Shown piece by piece: positions 26,814-36,729 of a DNA stretch of 64,000 nucleotides. The DNA lies in NCBI GenBank assembly GCA_965203215.1, contig CBDBBY010000001.1:3348001-3412000 (forward strand), in the 5' to 3' direction. The notes below the pieces were generated by a model. That model did no database searches. It was not told the DNA's origin and worked only from the letters and a program-made list of their open reading frames with translations. The stretch's first letter is position 1. Each line of letters begins with the position of its first letter. A program made the position numbers and the translations under genes. Origin of the DNA: CBDBBY01 sp965203215 (lineage in GTDB: Bacteria; Pseudomonadota; Alphaproteobacteria; Rhodobacterales; Rhodobacteraceae).

Positions 26814-26829
26814 GACCGACCGGTTGGCC
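26814..26829. promoter_or_regulatory. Candidate operator upstream of the paaG fragment and paaZ
   Basis: GACCGACCGGTTGGCC, in the shared paaG upstream block, about 230 bp before paaZ. Related to the sites at 15886 and 42274. Confidence 0.35.
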
Positions 26830-27057
26830 GATAATGTCCGCAGCATTTCTTCAGTGCGCCAAACAACTGCAACGGCATAGGATGGATCACATTGCTTCGG
26901 ATGCTCCGATTGCAGCCTGCCATTCCGCTGCGATAGGACTCACGACAAAAAGCGTTTGCGAATTCAAAATTCAAGCTGCTGCAATCGGACAACCCGCGCA
27001 TAGTTCGCAGTCGTCCGGCTCCGATGAACGCAACCTTCGACGACAGGAGCAATCGCC

Positions 27058-29088
27058 ATGACGGTTCAGGACATTTCCAGCTATTGCGCGGGGCAATGGG
27101 TGGCTTCCGGGTCGAGCGCCCGCCCGGTGCGGTCGGCCGTCACCGGCGAGCTCATCGGCCGCGCCGGCAACGACTCGCTGGATGCGGCGGCCATGCTGGA
27201 CTACGCGCGCTCCAAAGGCGGCCCCGCGTTGCGCAAGATGACGTTCCACGAGCGCGCCAAGATGCTCAAAGCACTGGCTCTGCATATGTCGGAGCGCAAG
27301 CAATCTCTTTACGACATCTCCTTCGATACCGGAGCCACCCAGTCCGACAATCTGATCGACATCGACGGCGGAATCGGAACGGTGTTCGTATTCGCTTCGA
27401 AAGGCCGACGGGAAATGCCGAACGCGCACGTCCATCTTGACGGCGCGGTGGAGCAGCTATCGAAATCCGGCTCCTTCTTGGGCCAGCATATCTGCACGCC
27501 GCTTCAGGGAGCGGCGGTTCATATAAACGCGTTCAATTTCCCCGTCTGGGGCATGCTTGAGAAACTGGCCCCGACCTTGCTGGCGGGCATGCCGGCGATC
27601 GTGAAGCCCGCCACCGCAACCTGCTACGTCACGGAACGCGCCGTGCGCATCATTCTTGACAGCGGCCTGCTTCCGGACGGCGCTTTGCAGCTGGTTTCCG
27701 GCGGGCTGGGCGACATGCTCGACCATCTGACATATCAGGATGTCGTCAGCTTCACCGGCTCGGCCGAGACCGCCCTCAAGCTGAGGTCGTCTCCGCATAT
27801 CCTTGCGAACTCAATTCGTTTCATCGCCGAGCAGGACAGCTTGAACGCATCGATCCTGGGGCCGGACGCCGCGCCGGACACGCCGGAGTTCGATTTGTTC
27901 GTGAAGGAAGCGCAGCGCGAGATGACGACGAAAGCGGGCCAAAAATGCACGGCGATCCGCCGGATCATCGTTCCGGAGAAAATGGTGCAGCCGGTGACCG
28001 AGGCCATCAAGGCGCGCCTCGAAAAGACCGCGGTCGGCGACCCGCGCAGAAAAGACATTCGGATGGGAGCGCTGGCGTCCGACAGTCAAAAGACTGACGT
28101 GCTTGAAAAAACGGCGCAAATCGCAACCGAGGCGGAGCGCGTTTACGGCGACCCTGATGATTTCGCGATTGTCGGGGAAGGGATCGAGAACGGAGCGTTC
28201 GTGCCGCCGATGCTTTTCCAATGCGCAGATCCGGATTCCGCCCGCATCGTGCATGAAGTCGAGGCATTCGGTCCTGTCGCGACGGTGATGCCGTATCGCG
28301 ATCTGGATCACGCGGTCAGAACAGCCAATCGCGGCGGCGGCAGCCTGGTCGCATCAGTGATAACCAATGATCCCGAAGTGGCGCGCGAGGTGGCGGTCGG
28401 CACGGCTGCGCATCATGGTCGTCTGTATTTCAACAATCGCGACAGCATGCGGGAAAGCACCGGCCATGGCTCGCCGTTGCCGCACATGGTCCACGGCGGA
28501 CCGGGACGTGCCGGAGGAGGCGAGGAATTGGGCGGCGTCCGCGGCGTGATGCACTACATGCAGCGCACCGCGATACAGGGCAGCCCGGATATTCTGGCTT
28601 CCATAGGCATCAAATGGGTGCCGGGCGCGTCCGAGGTCGAAGGTCCGGCGCATCCATTCAGGCGCAACTTCCACGACCTCGAAATCGGAGAAACGCTGCG
28701 CACGGCCTCGCGCATAATTACGATGGACGAAATCGAGCACTTTGCCGAGTTCACGGGCGACAAGTTCTATGCCCACATGGATCAAGAGGCGGCCGCGCGA
28801 AATCCTTTCTTTCCGGGTCGCGTGGCTCATGGCTATTTGCTCCTCAGCTTCGCGGCGGGCCTGTTCGTCGAGCCGAGCGAAGGGCCGGTCCTTGCGAATA
28901 CCGGTCTGGACAGTTTGCGGTTTCTGAAGCCGGTCGAGGCGGGAGATTCGATCAAGGTTCGATTGGCCGTGAAACAGAAAACGCCCCGCACCGATGAATA
29001 CGGCGAAATCCGCTGGCACGTCGCGATTGAAAACCAGGATGACGAGCCTGTCGCGGAATACGAACTTTTGACCATGAACGCCTATTGA
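27058..29088 (+). CDS. paaZ: PaaZ: oxepin-CoA hydrolase / 3-oxo-5,6-dehydrosuberyl-CoA semialdehyde dehydrogenase
   Basis: 676 residues, two fused enzymes that open the oxepin ring and oxidise the aldehyde. The N-terminal aldehyde dehydrogenase (about 1-520) has IKPATATCY-like cofactor region VKPATATCYV, RFIAEQDSLNASI with the Glu, and KAGQKCTAIRR with the catalytic Cys. The C-terminal MaoC-type hydratase (about 535-676) has FTGDKFYAHMD with the Asp-His pair and NPFFPGRVAHGYLLLS. Full length for PaaZ. An overlapping paaX follows, so enzyme and regulator are co-transcribed. Confidence 0.95.
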   Translation: MTVQDISSYCAGQWVASGSSARPVRSAVTGELIGRAGNDSLDAAAMLDYARSKGGPALRKMTFHERAKMLKALALHMSERKQSLYDISFDTGATQSDNLIDIDGGIGTVFVFASKGRREMPNAHVHLDGAVEQLSKSGSFLGQHICTPLQGAAVHINAFNFPVWGMLEKLAPTLLAGMPAIVKPATATCYVTERAVRIILDSGLLPDGALQLVSGGLGDMLDHLTYQDVVSFTGSAETALKLRSSPHILANSIRFIAEQDSLNASILGPDAAPDTPEFDLFVKEAQREMTTKAGQKCTAIRRIIVPEKMVQPVTEAIKARLEKTAVGDPRRKDIRMGALASDSQKTDVLEKTAQIATEAERVYGDPDDFAIVGEGIENGAFVPPMLFQCADPDSARIVHEVEAFGPVATVMPYRDLDHAVRTANRGGGSLVASVITNDPEVAREVAVGTAAHHGRLYFNNRDSMRESTGHGSPLPHMVHGGPGRAGGGEELGGVRGVMHYMQRTAIQGSPDILASIGIKWVPGASEVEGPAHPFRRNFHDLEIGETLRTASRIITMDEIEHFAEFTGDKFYAHMDQEAAARNPFFPGRVAHGYLLLSFAAGLFVEPSEGPVLANTGLDSLRFLKPVEAGDSIKVRLAVKQKTPRTDEYGEIRWHVAIENQDDEPVAEYELLTMNAY

Positions 29089-29102
29089 GCAGAATTCGCG
29101 GA

Positions 29103-29855
29103 ATGGCCCCGCAAGCAGGGACATCTGATCCCTCGGCCTTGATCGCCGAGTTGAAGGACGTCGGCCCCGTCAAGGTTTGGTCTCTGCTCGTCACCATTTT
29201 CGGCGATTTGTCGGAGGCTCATGGAGGCTTTCTGACCAGCAGGCAGCTCAACGGGCTGTTCGATGCATTCGACATCCAATCCGGAGCGCTAAGAGTAGCG
29301 CTTCACCGACTTCGGAAGGAAGGATGGATCGAGTCCAAGCGGATTGGACGCATCAGCCGTTTCAAAATGACGGAGCAGGCTCAACAGGAGACCGATAAGG
29401 CACGGCCCGTCGTCTACCGAACTCCGTCCAATAACCTCGAAAGTTGGGTCTTCGTAGTATCGGACTCGACTCTGCCGTCTGGCACGGTGAGGCTGAACAA
29501 GGTGATGGCTTGTCTGCCAGAAGCGAGGGCCGAAGAATTGGAGGATGCATGGGTGATGCCCGCGCCCCGCAGCCCGATGCCAGGCTGGTTGGCGGATCGG
29601 GCCTTAAGCCGGGGGCTTCGCGAAAACGTGGCCAAACTCGCGGGGATCGTTGATCAGATGGAGAACGCTGTCCAGAGTGAGGATCCGTACCAGCGCATGG
29701 CTTTGCGGTTGTTGATTCTGCACCAATGGCGCCGCGTCGCGCTGCGGGATGCAACTTGGCTTCTCCTGTCGCACAAAGCCGACAACGTTCTAATGCATTG
29801 CTTTGACGGGGTAAATCGCAAGCTCAGCGAACTAAAAATCGAGAAACTGGATTAA
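29103..29855 (+). CDS. paaX: PaaX-family repressor of phenylacetate degradation
   Basis: About 250 residues from ATG at 29103; a TTG at 29085 overlapping the paaZ stop is equally possible. Winged-helix N-terminal domain: PVKVWSLLVTIFGDLSEAHG, then GALRVALHRLRKEGWIESKR, the conserved PaaX DNA-binding stretch. The C-terminal part (ALRLLILHQWRRVALRD) is the PaaX-specific domain. PaaX proteins bind phenylacetyl-CoA and then release paa promoters. It is the most likely regulator for the paa genes of this window. Confidence 0.92.
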   Translation: MAPQAGTSDPSALIAELKDVGPVKVWSLLVTIFGDLSEAHGGFLTSRQLNGLFDAFDIQSGALRVALHRLRKEGWIESKRIGRISRFKMTEQAQQETDKARPVVYRTPSNNLESWVFVVSDSTLPSGTVRLNKVMACLPEARAEELEDAWVMPAPRSPMPGWLADRALSRGLRENVAKLAGIVDQMENAVQSEDPYQRMALRLLILHQWRRVALRDATWLLLSHKADNVLMHCFDGVNRKLSELKIEKLD

Positions 29856-29882
29856 AGCTGCTCAACCTGAGCGAAGACCGCT

Positions 29883-31073
29883 CTAGTTGGCGGCTTCCTT
29901 AGCAATTTTCATTGGTTGCCTCTGGTATGGCATAAGACCATCTTCTTCATAGGCAGCGATCATAAGTTGTCTATGTTGCTCATTTTTGGCCATCATCTCT
30001 TGAGCCTTTTTCTCCATTTCGGGAGAAGATTTCATCGCCATGATTTGACGCCATTGTTCTTCAACCCGCGGGCCGACAGCATCAAATGAGTAGTCGATGT
30101 AATAACACTTCTTGAAAAAGTAGCTCAGCAATCGGCCTGATTTTTCCGAAAGATATTTTCCGGAAAAGTGTTGTCGAAACAGCCAAAGAATCAAATCAGC
30201 AATCTGGATGCCTGCGCTATCATCCGACGCTGATACTTCGAATGTTGATCCCGCGACTTTTTGAACTACGATGGTTTCTCCAGGCCTTTCAATTGGTACA
30301 TCAGAAGCGTTGGAAAACATCGCGTGCCACTCTGCGAGGGAATTTTCGAATTGGGATTGCCGATCATGGACTATCTTTCTTAAGGGACGCTTCCAGTGCT
30401 TGGAATAGTCCTCCAACCCAGTGAGGAGATTGACAAAAGCCACCATGTTTGGCATGTGTCCGTTCTTAGCTTGGTGCCCTGCGCTAAAGATATCCAAGGC
30501 TTCGGGATGATCTCGGGACCATGCTAGGGTTTCAGAAACGATTTCTCTAGAGCGCTTATCGGGCAGAATGAACAACTGTGCCAACAGATCTTCACAAATA
30601 CCGGGAATCTTTTCGCGAGCGCGTTTTTCATTGCGTGCCAGAAGCATATTCCAGAAGTCTTGAGCAATTCTTTCGGTGATCAGGGTCGCAACCTTAAAGC
30701 ACATGAGCATCCTGAGCGGTTGGAAATTGTAAGCTGACCATGAGGCCGCTGGATTTTCGCCTGAATCGAAGAAAACATCGTATAACTTGGTTGCTAGCAA
30801 GTACCTTTTCTCAACCCTAGATATGCAGAAACGCGCATCGATTTTCTTCAACAGCCGAAAAATATCATCGGCAGCATATTCAATAGGTCCCATTCCAACC
30901 TCGGCTGCGTGCAAGGCTGGCACACCGGCGCGTAATGCAATTTGTTGGATGCGCTTGCTGTGCAGAACATCAAAATTAGTCTTTGTAATCAGGGCTCCCG
31001 TGAAAAAATCAGGCTGTTCTGCATCAAAAATGTTTTTGCCGGTGTTACCGGATTCATCCACGTAAGCAAACAT
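29883..31073 (-). CDS. DUF3800 domain protein
   Basis: About 396 residues from ATG at 31073 (MFAYVDESGNTGKNIFD), with GAGG upstream; a longer frame to 31166 lacks support. The opening YVDESGN and a later DSAGIQIADLILW are the two hallmark acidic motifs of DUF3800, thought to have an RNase H-like fold with metal-binding Asp residues. Members are common in phage-defence islands and on mobile elements, but the activity is not settled. The C-terminal end is charged and rich in Met, Glu and Lys (about 355-380). It is the first gene of a defence-type island lying between paaX and the FadB/FadJ-like gene. Confidence 0.8.
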   Translation of the reverse strand: MFAYVDESGNTGKNIFDAEQPDFFTGALITKTNFDVLHSKRIQQIALRAGVPALHAAEVGMGPIEYAADDIFRLLKKIDARFCISRVEKRYLLATKLYDVFFDSGENPAASWSAYNFQPLRMLMCFKVATLITERIAQDFWNMLLARNEKRAREKIPGICEDLLAQLFILPDKRSREIVSETLAWSRDHPEALDIFSAGHQAKNGHMPNMVAFVNLLTGLEDYSKHWKRPLRKIVHDRQSQFENSLAEWHAMFSNASDVPIERPGETIVVQKVAGSTFEVSASDDSAGIQIADLILWLFRQHFSGKYLSEKSGRLLSYFFKKCYYIDYSFDAVGPRVEEQWRQIMAMKSSPEMEKKAQEMMAKNEQHRQLMIAAYEEDGLMPYQRQPMKIAKEAAN

Positions 31074-31399
31074 TAAATTCAGCCTCTTTCTTACAATCCC
31101 AAGGTTCTCTTTGCGGTCCAGAGGGTGCCTCGCCCGCGGCGGAATTTGGCCCCAGCAGCGTCCCACCCAACCGTTTCATAGCAGCGAACCGAGTCATATA
31201 CCAAGAATTTGGCAAATTCGGGTTGGAGTTCCAAGATTCGCTTTCGAGAAAGGTCAACACGACGTCGGGGTCGACGACCTGTTTCTAAACCGTCACCTTT
31301 CATTGCCGATTTCGATAATCTCGTAGTGGTATGTTAGTCAGTCGAGCAAAGCAGCAAACATCTTCTCGTCACCGGTTACGCTCGAGTGCAGTCCTAAAG
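31074..31399. other. Intergenic region without a recognised gene
   Basis: About 325 bp upstream of the DUF3800 gene. Two overlapping minus-strand frames are open (31054-31303) but give no familiar motif; one may be an eroded gene. Confidence 0.35.
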
Positions 31400-31990
31400 C
31401 ACCGGCTCCCGGCCTCCATTGCACCCCTGATGATAACCGTCGTTAGGAGAACTGTCTTTGAATGCTTATTGACAGGTTCGTTGTCGAAAACCCATTGGGC
31501 GACCATCCCCGGCGCGAGGCCCTGTTGGTTTTGATGCAGGTCTCATCAATGAAGAACATCTGCGCGGGTCAACCGGGGTCAGATGATGCTGCCAACGTTC
31601 CCGGTGACGCTTTGCGCCGATCAGCCGCGTTCCTCGGCGGTTAGCGGCATCCTGATATAATTGAATTCGGGTCATCGCAGAGGGTAGCAGACTGCACGCG
31701 GTTCGCGCGAAAGCCGCATCTGGCAAGCAATGCCTGCAATTGTCGCACCATGATTTTCGGACAGGCGATGACCTGCTTTTGGATCCAGTCCCGACAGCTG
31801 TCCAGAACTTATTCACGGCTCCTGCCCCTCTTGCCCGGGCAGACCAATCCTGTCCGCTTGTATTGCTGAGTCCTTCTCAAAGCGCTCGAAGTGTATACTC
31901 GGACATGTGCGCAACTTCGCAGTAGCTCCTATCGGCGTCGTGCTCCGAAACCACGCGCTTGCGTAGATCAATCGAATAGGGTCTTGGCAT
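31400..31990 (-). pseudogene. IS630-family transposase remnant
   Basis: From ATG at 31990 the minus strand reads MPRPYSIDLRKRVVSEHDAD and RSYCEVAHMSEYTL, the usual IS630 N-terminal helix-turn-helix. Further on, RIQLYQDAANRRGTRLIGAK and LTPVDPRRCSSLMRP recall the middle of the DDE domain, but with frame breaks and stops. It ends 18 bp from the stop codon of the large STAND gene. Confidence 0.6.
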
Positions 31991-32007
31991 GCATGCAGGC
32001 CATCGAA

Positions 32008-35000
32008 TTAACGTCTCGTATCGTGGTTCCGGCCAATTTGCTGCCAGTCCTGGCCATCAAACCAACTCACCCCCTCGGATCTCCGCCAGCGCGACTCGTT
32101 GTTATCGCCACACGGCCACACAGTACGTCCTGCAATCATAAGCCAGACAAGATCAACTTCTTGTTTCGCCGCATACCTACGAAGCACAGTTTCGTTGATC
32201 ACTACCGCTGTTTGAGTCCAGGATGGTCGTTGTGACTGGATCACTATATTTTCGTCGAGGTCAGCCCAGTACTGGGGACCCGTCGGCGACATTGTCAGGT
32301 CAAGCTCATCTGCGAACCACTTTTGCGGCATGAAATTGGAGAAGCCGTCAGGCAAGGTTTTGTCCAGATGACCCTCCCAGAGATACTTCACAACTGGAAT
32401 CGCGAATTTGCAGCCGAGTGGCGCCTCCCAAAGATGGTCGGCAAATTTCTCGCTGCGCCAAGTGTCGCGCCAGTAAGCTTCTCCCAAGAAGGGGCCATCC
32501 ACGAATTCGCGAGGTTGAAACGAGTGAAAATCTAGACTGTTCTCACTCTCGAGGTGTTCGATGAACTCGCCGGTTTTTCCCTTCTTTAAGAAAATGCAGA
32601 AGAGGAAGCGAAATTCTTCATTTCGTTTTCGGTGTCCATAAGGGCCGGACTCTGCGTAGTTTTCTTCGGCAGAACGATGCTCATAGAGAACCAGCCAGCG
32701 TTTCCCGCTTTCGTCTGCGCGAACCAATTTGTCGGACATCGATGCCGTTGGGTCTTCAGTAAAAGGCCATTGCTTCAGTTCGGCTTCCGGCACTTCGGGA
32801 AGCACGATTTTTGGTTCCGCAATCCATCCAACATCATCGGCTTCAACCGCCGGAAACCGTAATTCTGAAGGCAGAATGGTTGGCTCGATGTTGCGGCGAT
32901 ACTCGTTGTGACTGTATCTGTACTCATGAGGGCGCTTTGGCCACCCTTCCAGGATCCAGAAGTTGTCCGCCAGCCGAGCTTGCAGCTCATCCAGTGCGAT
33001 GCGTTGGTATTTCTTTCCGACCCGCTCCAGATCGTTTTCATGACGAGAGTAGTTTGTTCCGTGTCCATCGTTCGGAAACAAATTCGCCGTCCAACCGAAT
33101 TCATATGCACGTTTGGTTATCCATAGCCGGCACTGATCGACGCTGACCTTGCTGTAATCACCATGGCCAGCGCCATCATTTAAGTATTCGTCGGACAGCC
33201 TCTGTTTTTCTTCAGCATCAAGCATGGCTTCCAGCCGGGATCGCGCATCGTCTTTGGAGACCTCATGTCGGTCTCCCCCGATGTCACGTTCTACGGATTC
33301 TGTTTTGGTCACGGCATCTTTATCCACAAAGCTCAGTCTTATTGGCACTCTTGATGCTTGCTCATAGGCGTTCAACGCCTCGACGCGTTCTGGGTGCGAA
33401 CTGATTACTTCCCTCTTGAACCGCTCTTTGGTTTCCGATGCGGAAACCGGTTTTTGGTCAGTCAACCGGCTGGTCAAAAAGTTGCGCACTCGCCCGGGGA
33501 TGCTGTACTTGCCATAGTCGCCCCAATCGCCTGCCGCAGAATAGAAAATCTTTTTCTCGCCCCGTTGTTCGGCGATTTCTTCGACCTGCTCCCTTGTCAA
33601 ATCGAACATCGGCTCGTCTGAACAAAATGGGGGACGGCAGATAGCAATCCGAACATTGTCACCCAGTGCGTTCTTGCTCTCGGCAAGCTCAATGATGCCC
33701 AAGGCATAGTCTCGGGTCAGCAATGCAACAGGCGGTTCGCCATCGGCAAACACTTTCGCGAAGACAGACTGGGAATAGGACTTCAGTCGATCCGGCTTGG
33801 GATCAATGCAGCAGGCGCCGAAGGCTGCCGCGTAAAGCCGCTCAATTATGTAGGGGTCGTCACAATCGTGCATCTTGGCGAGAACGAAGCCGAAAACATC
33901 GCTCTGCTCCAGAAATATTGTTGTGAGGGCCTTTGTAGCCCTGTCACGAAGTGTCATATGCGATGACGACAAGGACCAAGCCAGCACCAATGACGCCAGC
34001 TCCATGTGTCCAGGGTCGGTTTCCCGGTCACGTGACGACAGCGCCCATGAGACGATCCGATCCACTTGACTAAACTCTTCCCCGGACGACCAATTGATCC
34101 AGCACGTCCAATGGCTGTCCCGCTCAGCCAATTCGAATTTCTTCAGGTGCGTGTGCAAATGTTCCGCATTGAAGGGATGCTCTTCGGTCATTGAGACCTC
34201 AAGTAGCAATCCTTGGGATTCAAATTCGTCCAGTCGTTTCAGAAGCTCTTGCGTATCCTCGGTGAAGGCATCCAGACGTCTCCATTTGAAGCTTTCCCCA
34301 AACCCATCTTGAACGGGAAGCCCGCGCTCCCAGTGCTTTTCCCAATCCGGCAGCGTTTTGGCGAATTCTATACCGAGTTTCTCGGTATAAATCGTCGAAA
34401 GAGCCCCAATTAGACCGGCGTACTCGTATCGCAGCTCACCGCAGGAATCGCCATCACGGAATATGAAGTTCAGGGGTCCCGATTTCTGAAACTCCTTCGC
34501 AGGCAAGCGATGCTCATTTTTCTTGCCGGAACGTTGGAAAAACCTGCGCAATCGCCGAATTAGCCCACATGCTTTGGTGGAAGAGCCGGCGGCATTCATG
34601 GCGGCCACCCTTTCAACGAGGGCGTCTGCCATCAGGAAGTCCTGAAAGCGTTGAAACGAGAATCTTACCAATTCTGAAGGTCGGTCGAGTGGATCAGCGC
34701 TTTCTGGAAATGGCGGTGGATCACGCCGAAACAAATTTGTCTGAATAAGAACGTCCAACCATGTCCTGCCTTCGGGTGGCTGACGGTCTCCAAAGTGATC
34801 GTGTGCAACCTGCTCGGCTGTTGAGATCGTGACGTGATCCTTCCCGTCGTCAGCCATTTGATTTGCAATGCTTCGCACGCAATTTCGAAGCGGTGTTGAT
34901 ATGTCGTCCGCACGTATTGAACGCACCCCAGTTCTGGCGCTCAAGCCGTCGAGGTACAGCGCCAAAAGTTCAGATATGCCGTGCAGCCCGTGAGGAAACT

Positions 35001-36597
35001 CAGTCTCTCCTTTGTCATGCAAAGCTTCACTGGCGCTCTTCAAGAACAGAGGGTTGCTGAATTCTGGCGACAGCCACGGCGTGTTGGGTCGAGAGATGCC
35101 TTTGTTGTCCAAATACTGGATCGCAGCCCGTTCGCGTTCGTCAGGCGTGGCGAAACCATGGACTTCGAAACTGGGTAAAGTGTCCAAAAGAGTTTTAGGA
35201 ATGGCATACCTTGAATACACATCGCGGCATGAGAATACGGCTGCGATGTACGGATATCGACGGAGTGCCTCTACGATGTCCGGCATCCAATGCATCCAGT
35301 AGGCAGCGCCGGCGCCTTCGTTGATCGCATCGAAGAGAAGGAGTGCACGTTTTCGCTTTCGTTCGCCTGTAGCATTCAACACTCCGAGTATGTCTTCAGC
35401 CGTTTTTCCTTCTAAGCCTAGCAACCCTCCAAGCTGAGGCCAGAACGGCGCGACATCCAAATCTTGGCCCAGAACAACAATGGTCGGCAAACCTTCATGC
35501 ACTCGTCTGGAAGCCGTCTGGCCCAGAACGTGCGACTTGCCTGAACCTGCTTCGCCGAATACCAACGCGCACCGTGACGCCTCTGCCAGCCAATCGCGGT
35601 CTTGTAGGAGGTATCCCAGAGTTCTAGCGGCGGTAGATAAGTTTCTGAGCCTCCTGCATGCATCTTCCAAATTGTTGCGGTCATTTTCATCCAATCCCTT
35701 TCGCTCGAACGAATAAAAATGATGCTTAAGCTCCCGTGTATCGTTTTGGAGCCGCCCAAGCATCTTTTGCGCTTGAGGCCAATCCCAGTTTCTTGCGGGA
35801 TCAAGGTCAATTGATGAGCTAATAGCAATAAGCTCATTCCAGCCATCCTGCGCCGCCTTCAAGGCATCCGCGTCGGGCGCAAGAGATGCTGTCGTGAATT
35901 CAATCGCGGGAACGCGATTGTCCGCCAATCCTTGGAAAGCCTCCCGCAAGCGACGCAGTGCGGATGGGCCTCGGACGATTGCGTCAAACATATGTTCAAT
36001 CGATACTTCGACATGATCCTCTGGATTGAAGCGGTCGTCTAATTTTAGTGCAGCGAACTCGACTTGGCGTTTGAACCAAGCTTCATTTAACACATCGGCA
36101 CCGAACCAGTGCTTGTATAAGTGCGCATTTCCACCGTTCATGAGCTTTTCGGTTAGGACGGTCGCGCCCCAGAGTTCGAACTCTATCGTGATCGAGCTTT
36201 CCGCCGCGAGCGCCTTCCAAGTCTCAACTCTGTCCTCCCACTTCTTCCATCCGGATTTCCCTTTGGCCTTCGCACGATCCCCAGTTGGATCGAAAGGCAA
36301 TGCAAAGACATATCTCTTAAGTTCAGGGTGCGTTTCGAGTGCTTGGGCAACCGACTTGTCCATCTGCTTCCATTGTGCGTCACCCAATGCTTCGAAGAAT
36401 TTGGATTGATACCCGACCTTGTCTCCATTGGAACAAATCCACAGAGCTTCGACACCGCCGTCGCCACCACGCCCGTCATTTGGTTGAAAGCTCTTGGCTT
36501 CATTAGGCGGCTCACGGCTCGCCAAGACACGAATGAGGGATTCAAACGAATCTCTTTGGCCATTTTCGAATGGGTTGATTTTACCGAAATCAATCAA
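32008..36597 (-). CDS. Avs4-like STAND NTPase with N-terminal Mrr-like nuclease domain
   Basis: 1529 residues from TTG at 36597. The N-terminus carries an Mrr-type nuclease pattern: GRGGDGGVEA (D46, E50) and VGYQSKFF (Q64, K66). The STAND ATPase follows, with Walker A GEAGSGKS (about 348-355) and Walker B ALLLFDAINEG (about 419-429), a variant of the usual DGLDE. The long C-terminal half should form the sensor, as in Avs proteins, which detect phage terminase or portal and then cut DNA. Length and order match AVAST type 4 from memory; other Avs types with nuclease N-termini cannot be excluded. The start codon is unusual and its ribosome site weak. It lies 132 bp after the upstream gene, possibly in one operon. 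Confidence 0.75.
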   Translation of the reverse strand: MIDFGKINPFENGQRDSFESLIRVLASREPPNEAKSFQPNDGRGGDGGVEALWICSNGDKVGYQSKFFEALGDAQWKQMDKSVAQALETHPELKRYVFALPFDPTGDRAKAKGKSGWKKWEDRVETWKALAAESSITIEFELWGATVLTEKLMNGGNAHLYKHWFGADVLNEAWFKRQVEFAALKLDDRFNPEDHVEVSIEHMFDAIVRGPSALRRLREAFQGLADNRVPAIEFTTASLAPDADALKAAQDGWNELIAISSSIDLDPARNWDWPQAQKMLGRLQNDTRELKHHFYSFERKGLDENDRNNLEDACRRLRNLSTAARTLGYLLQDRDWLAEASRCALVFGEAGSGKSHVLGQTASRRVHEGLPTIVVLGQDLDVAPFWPQLGGLLGLEGKTAEDILGVLNATGERKRKRALLLFDAINEGAGAAYWMHWMPDIVEALRRYPYIAAVFSCRDVYSRYAIPKTLLDTLPSFEVHGFATPDERERAAIQYLDNKGISRPNTPWLSPEFSNPLFLKSASEALHDKGETEFPHGLHGISELLALYLDGLSARTGVRSIRADDISTPLRNCVRSIANQMADDGKDHVTISTAEQVAHDHFGDRQPPEGRTWLDVLIQTNLFRRDPPPFPESADPLDRPSELVRFSFQRFQDFLMADALVERVAAMNAAGSSTKACGLIRRLRRFFQRSGKKNEHRLPAKEFQKSGPLNFIFRDGDSCGELRYEYAGLIGALSTIYTEKLGIEFAKTLPDWEKHWERGLPVQDGFGESFKWRRLDAFTEDTQELLKRLDEFESQGLLLEVSMTEEHPFNAEHLHTHLKKFELAERDSHWTCWINWSSGEEFSQVDRIVSWALSSRDRETDPGHMELASLVLAWSLSSSHMTLRDRATKALTTIFLEQSDVFGFVLAKMHDCDDPYIIERLYAAAFGACCIDPKPDRLKSYSQSVFAKVFADGEPPVALLTRDYALGIIELAESKNALGDNVRIAICRPPFCSDEPMFDLTREQVEEIAEQRGEKKIFYSAAGDWGDYGKYSIPGRVRNFLTSRLTDQKPVSASETKERFKREVISSHPERVEALNAYEQASRVPIRLSFVDKDAVTKTESVERDIGGDRHEVSKDDARSRLEAMLDAEEKQRLSDEYLNDGAGHGDYSKVSVDQCRLWITKRAYEFGWTANLFPNDGHGTNYSRHENDLERVGKKYQRIALDELQARLADNFWILEGWPKRPHEYRYSHNEYRRNIEPTILPSELRFPAVEADDVGWIAEPKIVLPEVPEAELKQWPFTEDPTASMSDKLVRADESGKRWLVLYEHRSAEENYAESGPYGHRKRNEEFRFLFCIFLKKGKTGEFIEHLESENSLDFHSFQPREFVDGPFLGEAYWRDTWRSEKFADHLWEAPLGCKFAIPVVKYLWEGHLDKTLPDGFSNFMPQKWFADELDLTMSPTGPQYWADLDENIVIQSQRPSWTQTAVVINETVLRRYAAKQEVDLVWLMIAGRTVWPCGDNNESRWRRSEGVSWFDGQDWQQIGRNHDTRR

Positions 36598-36729
36598 TGC
36601 TTCGCACCCGTGGAGAGAAGCATCTTTGATTACGCACAGATTTAGCAGTAACTCCAGTTCTCCAAAAATATTTGCAGGTCAGGTAGCCTTGTACCTTCAC
36701 AGATAAGAGAAGTGGCCACCGATCTTGGT

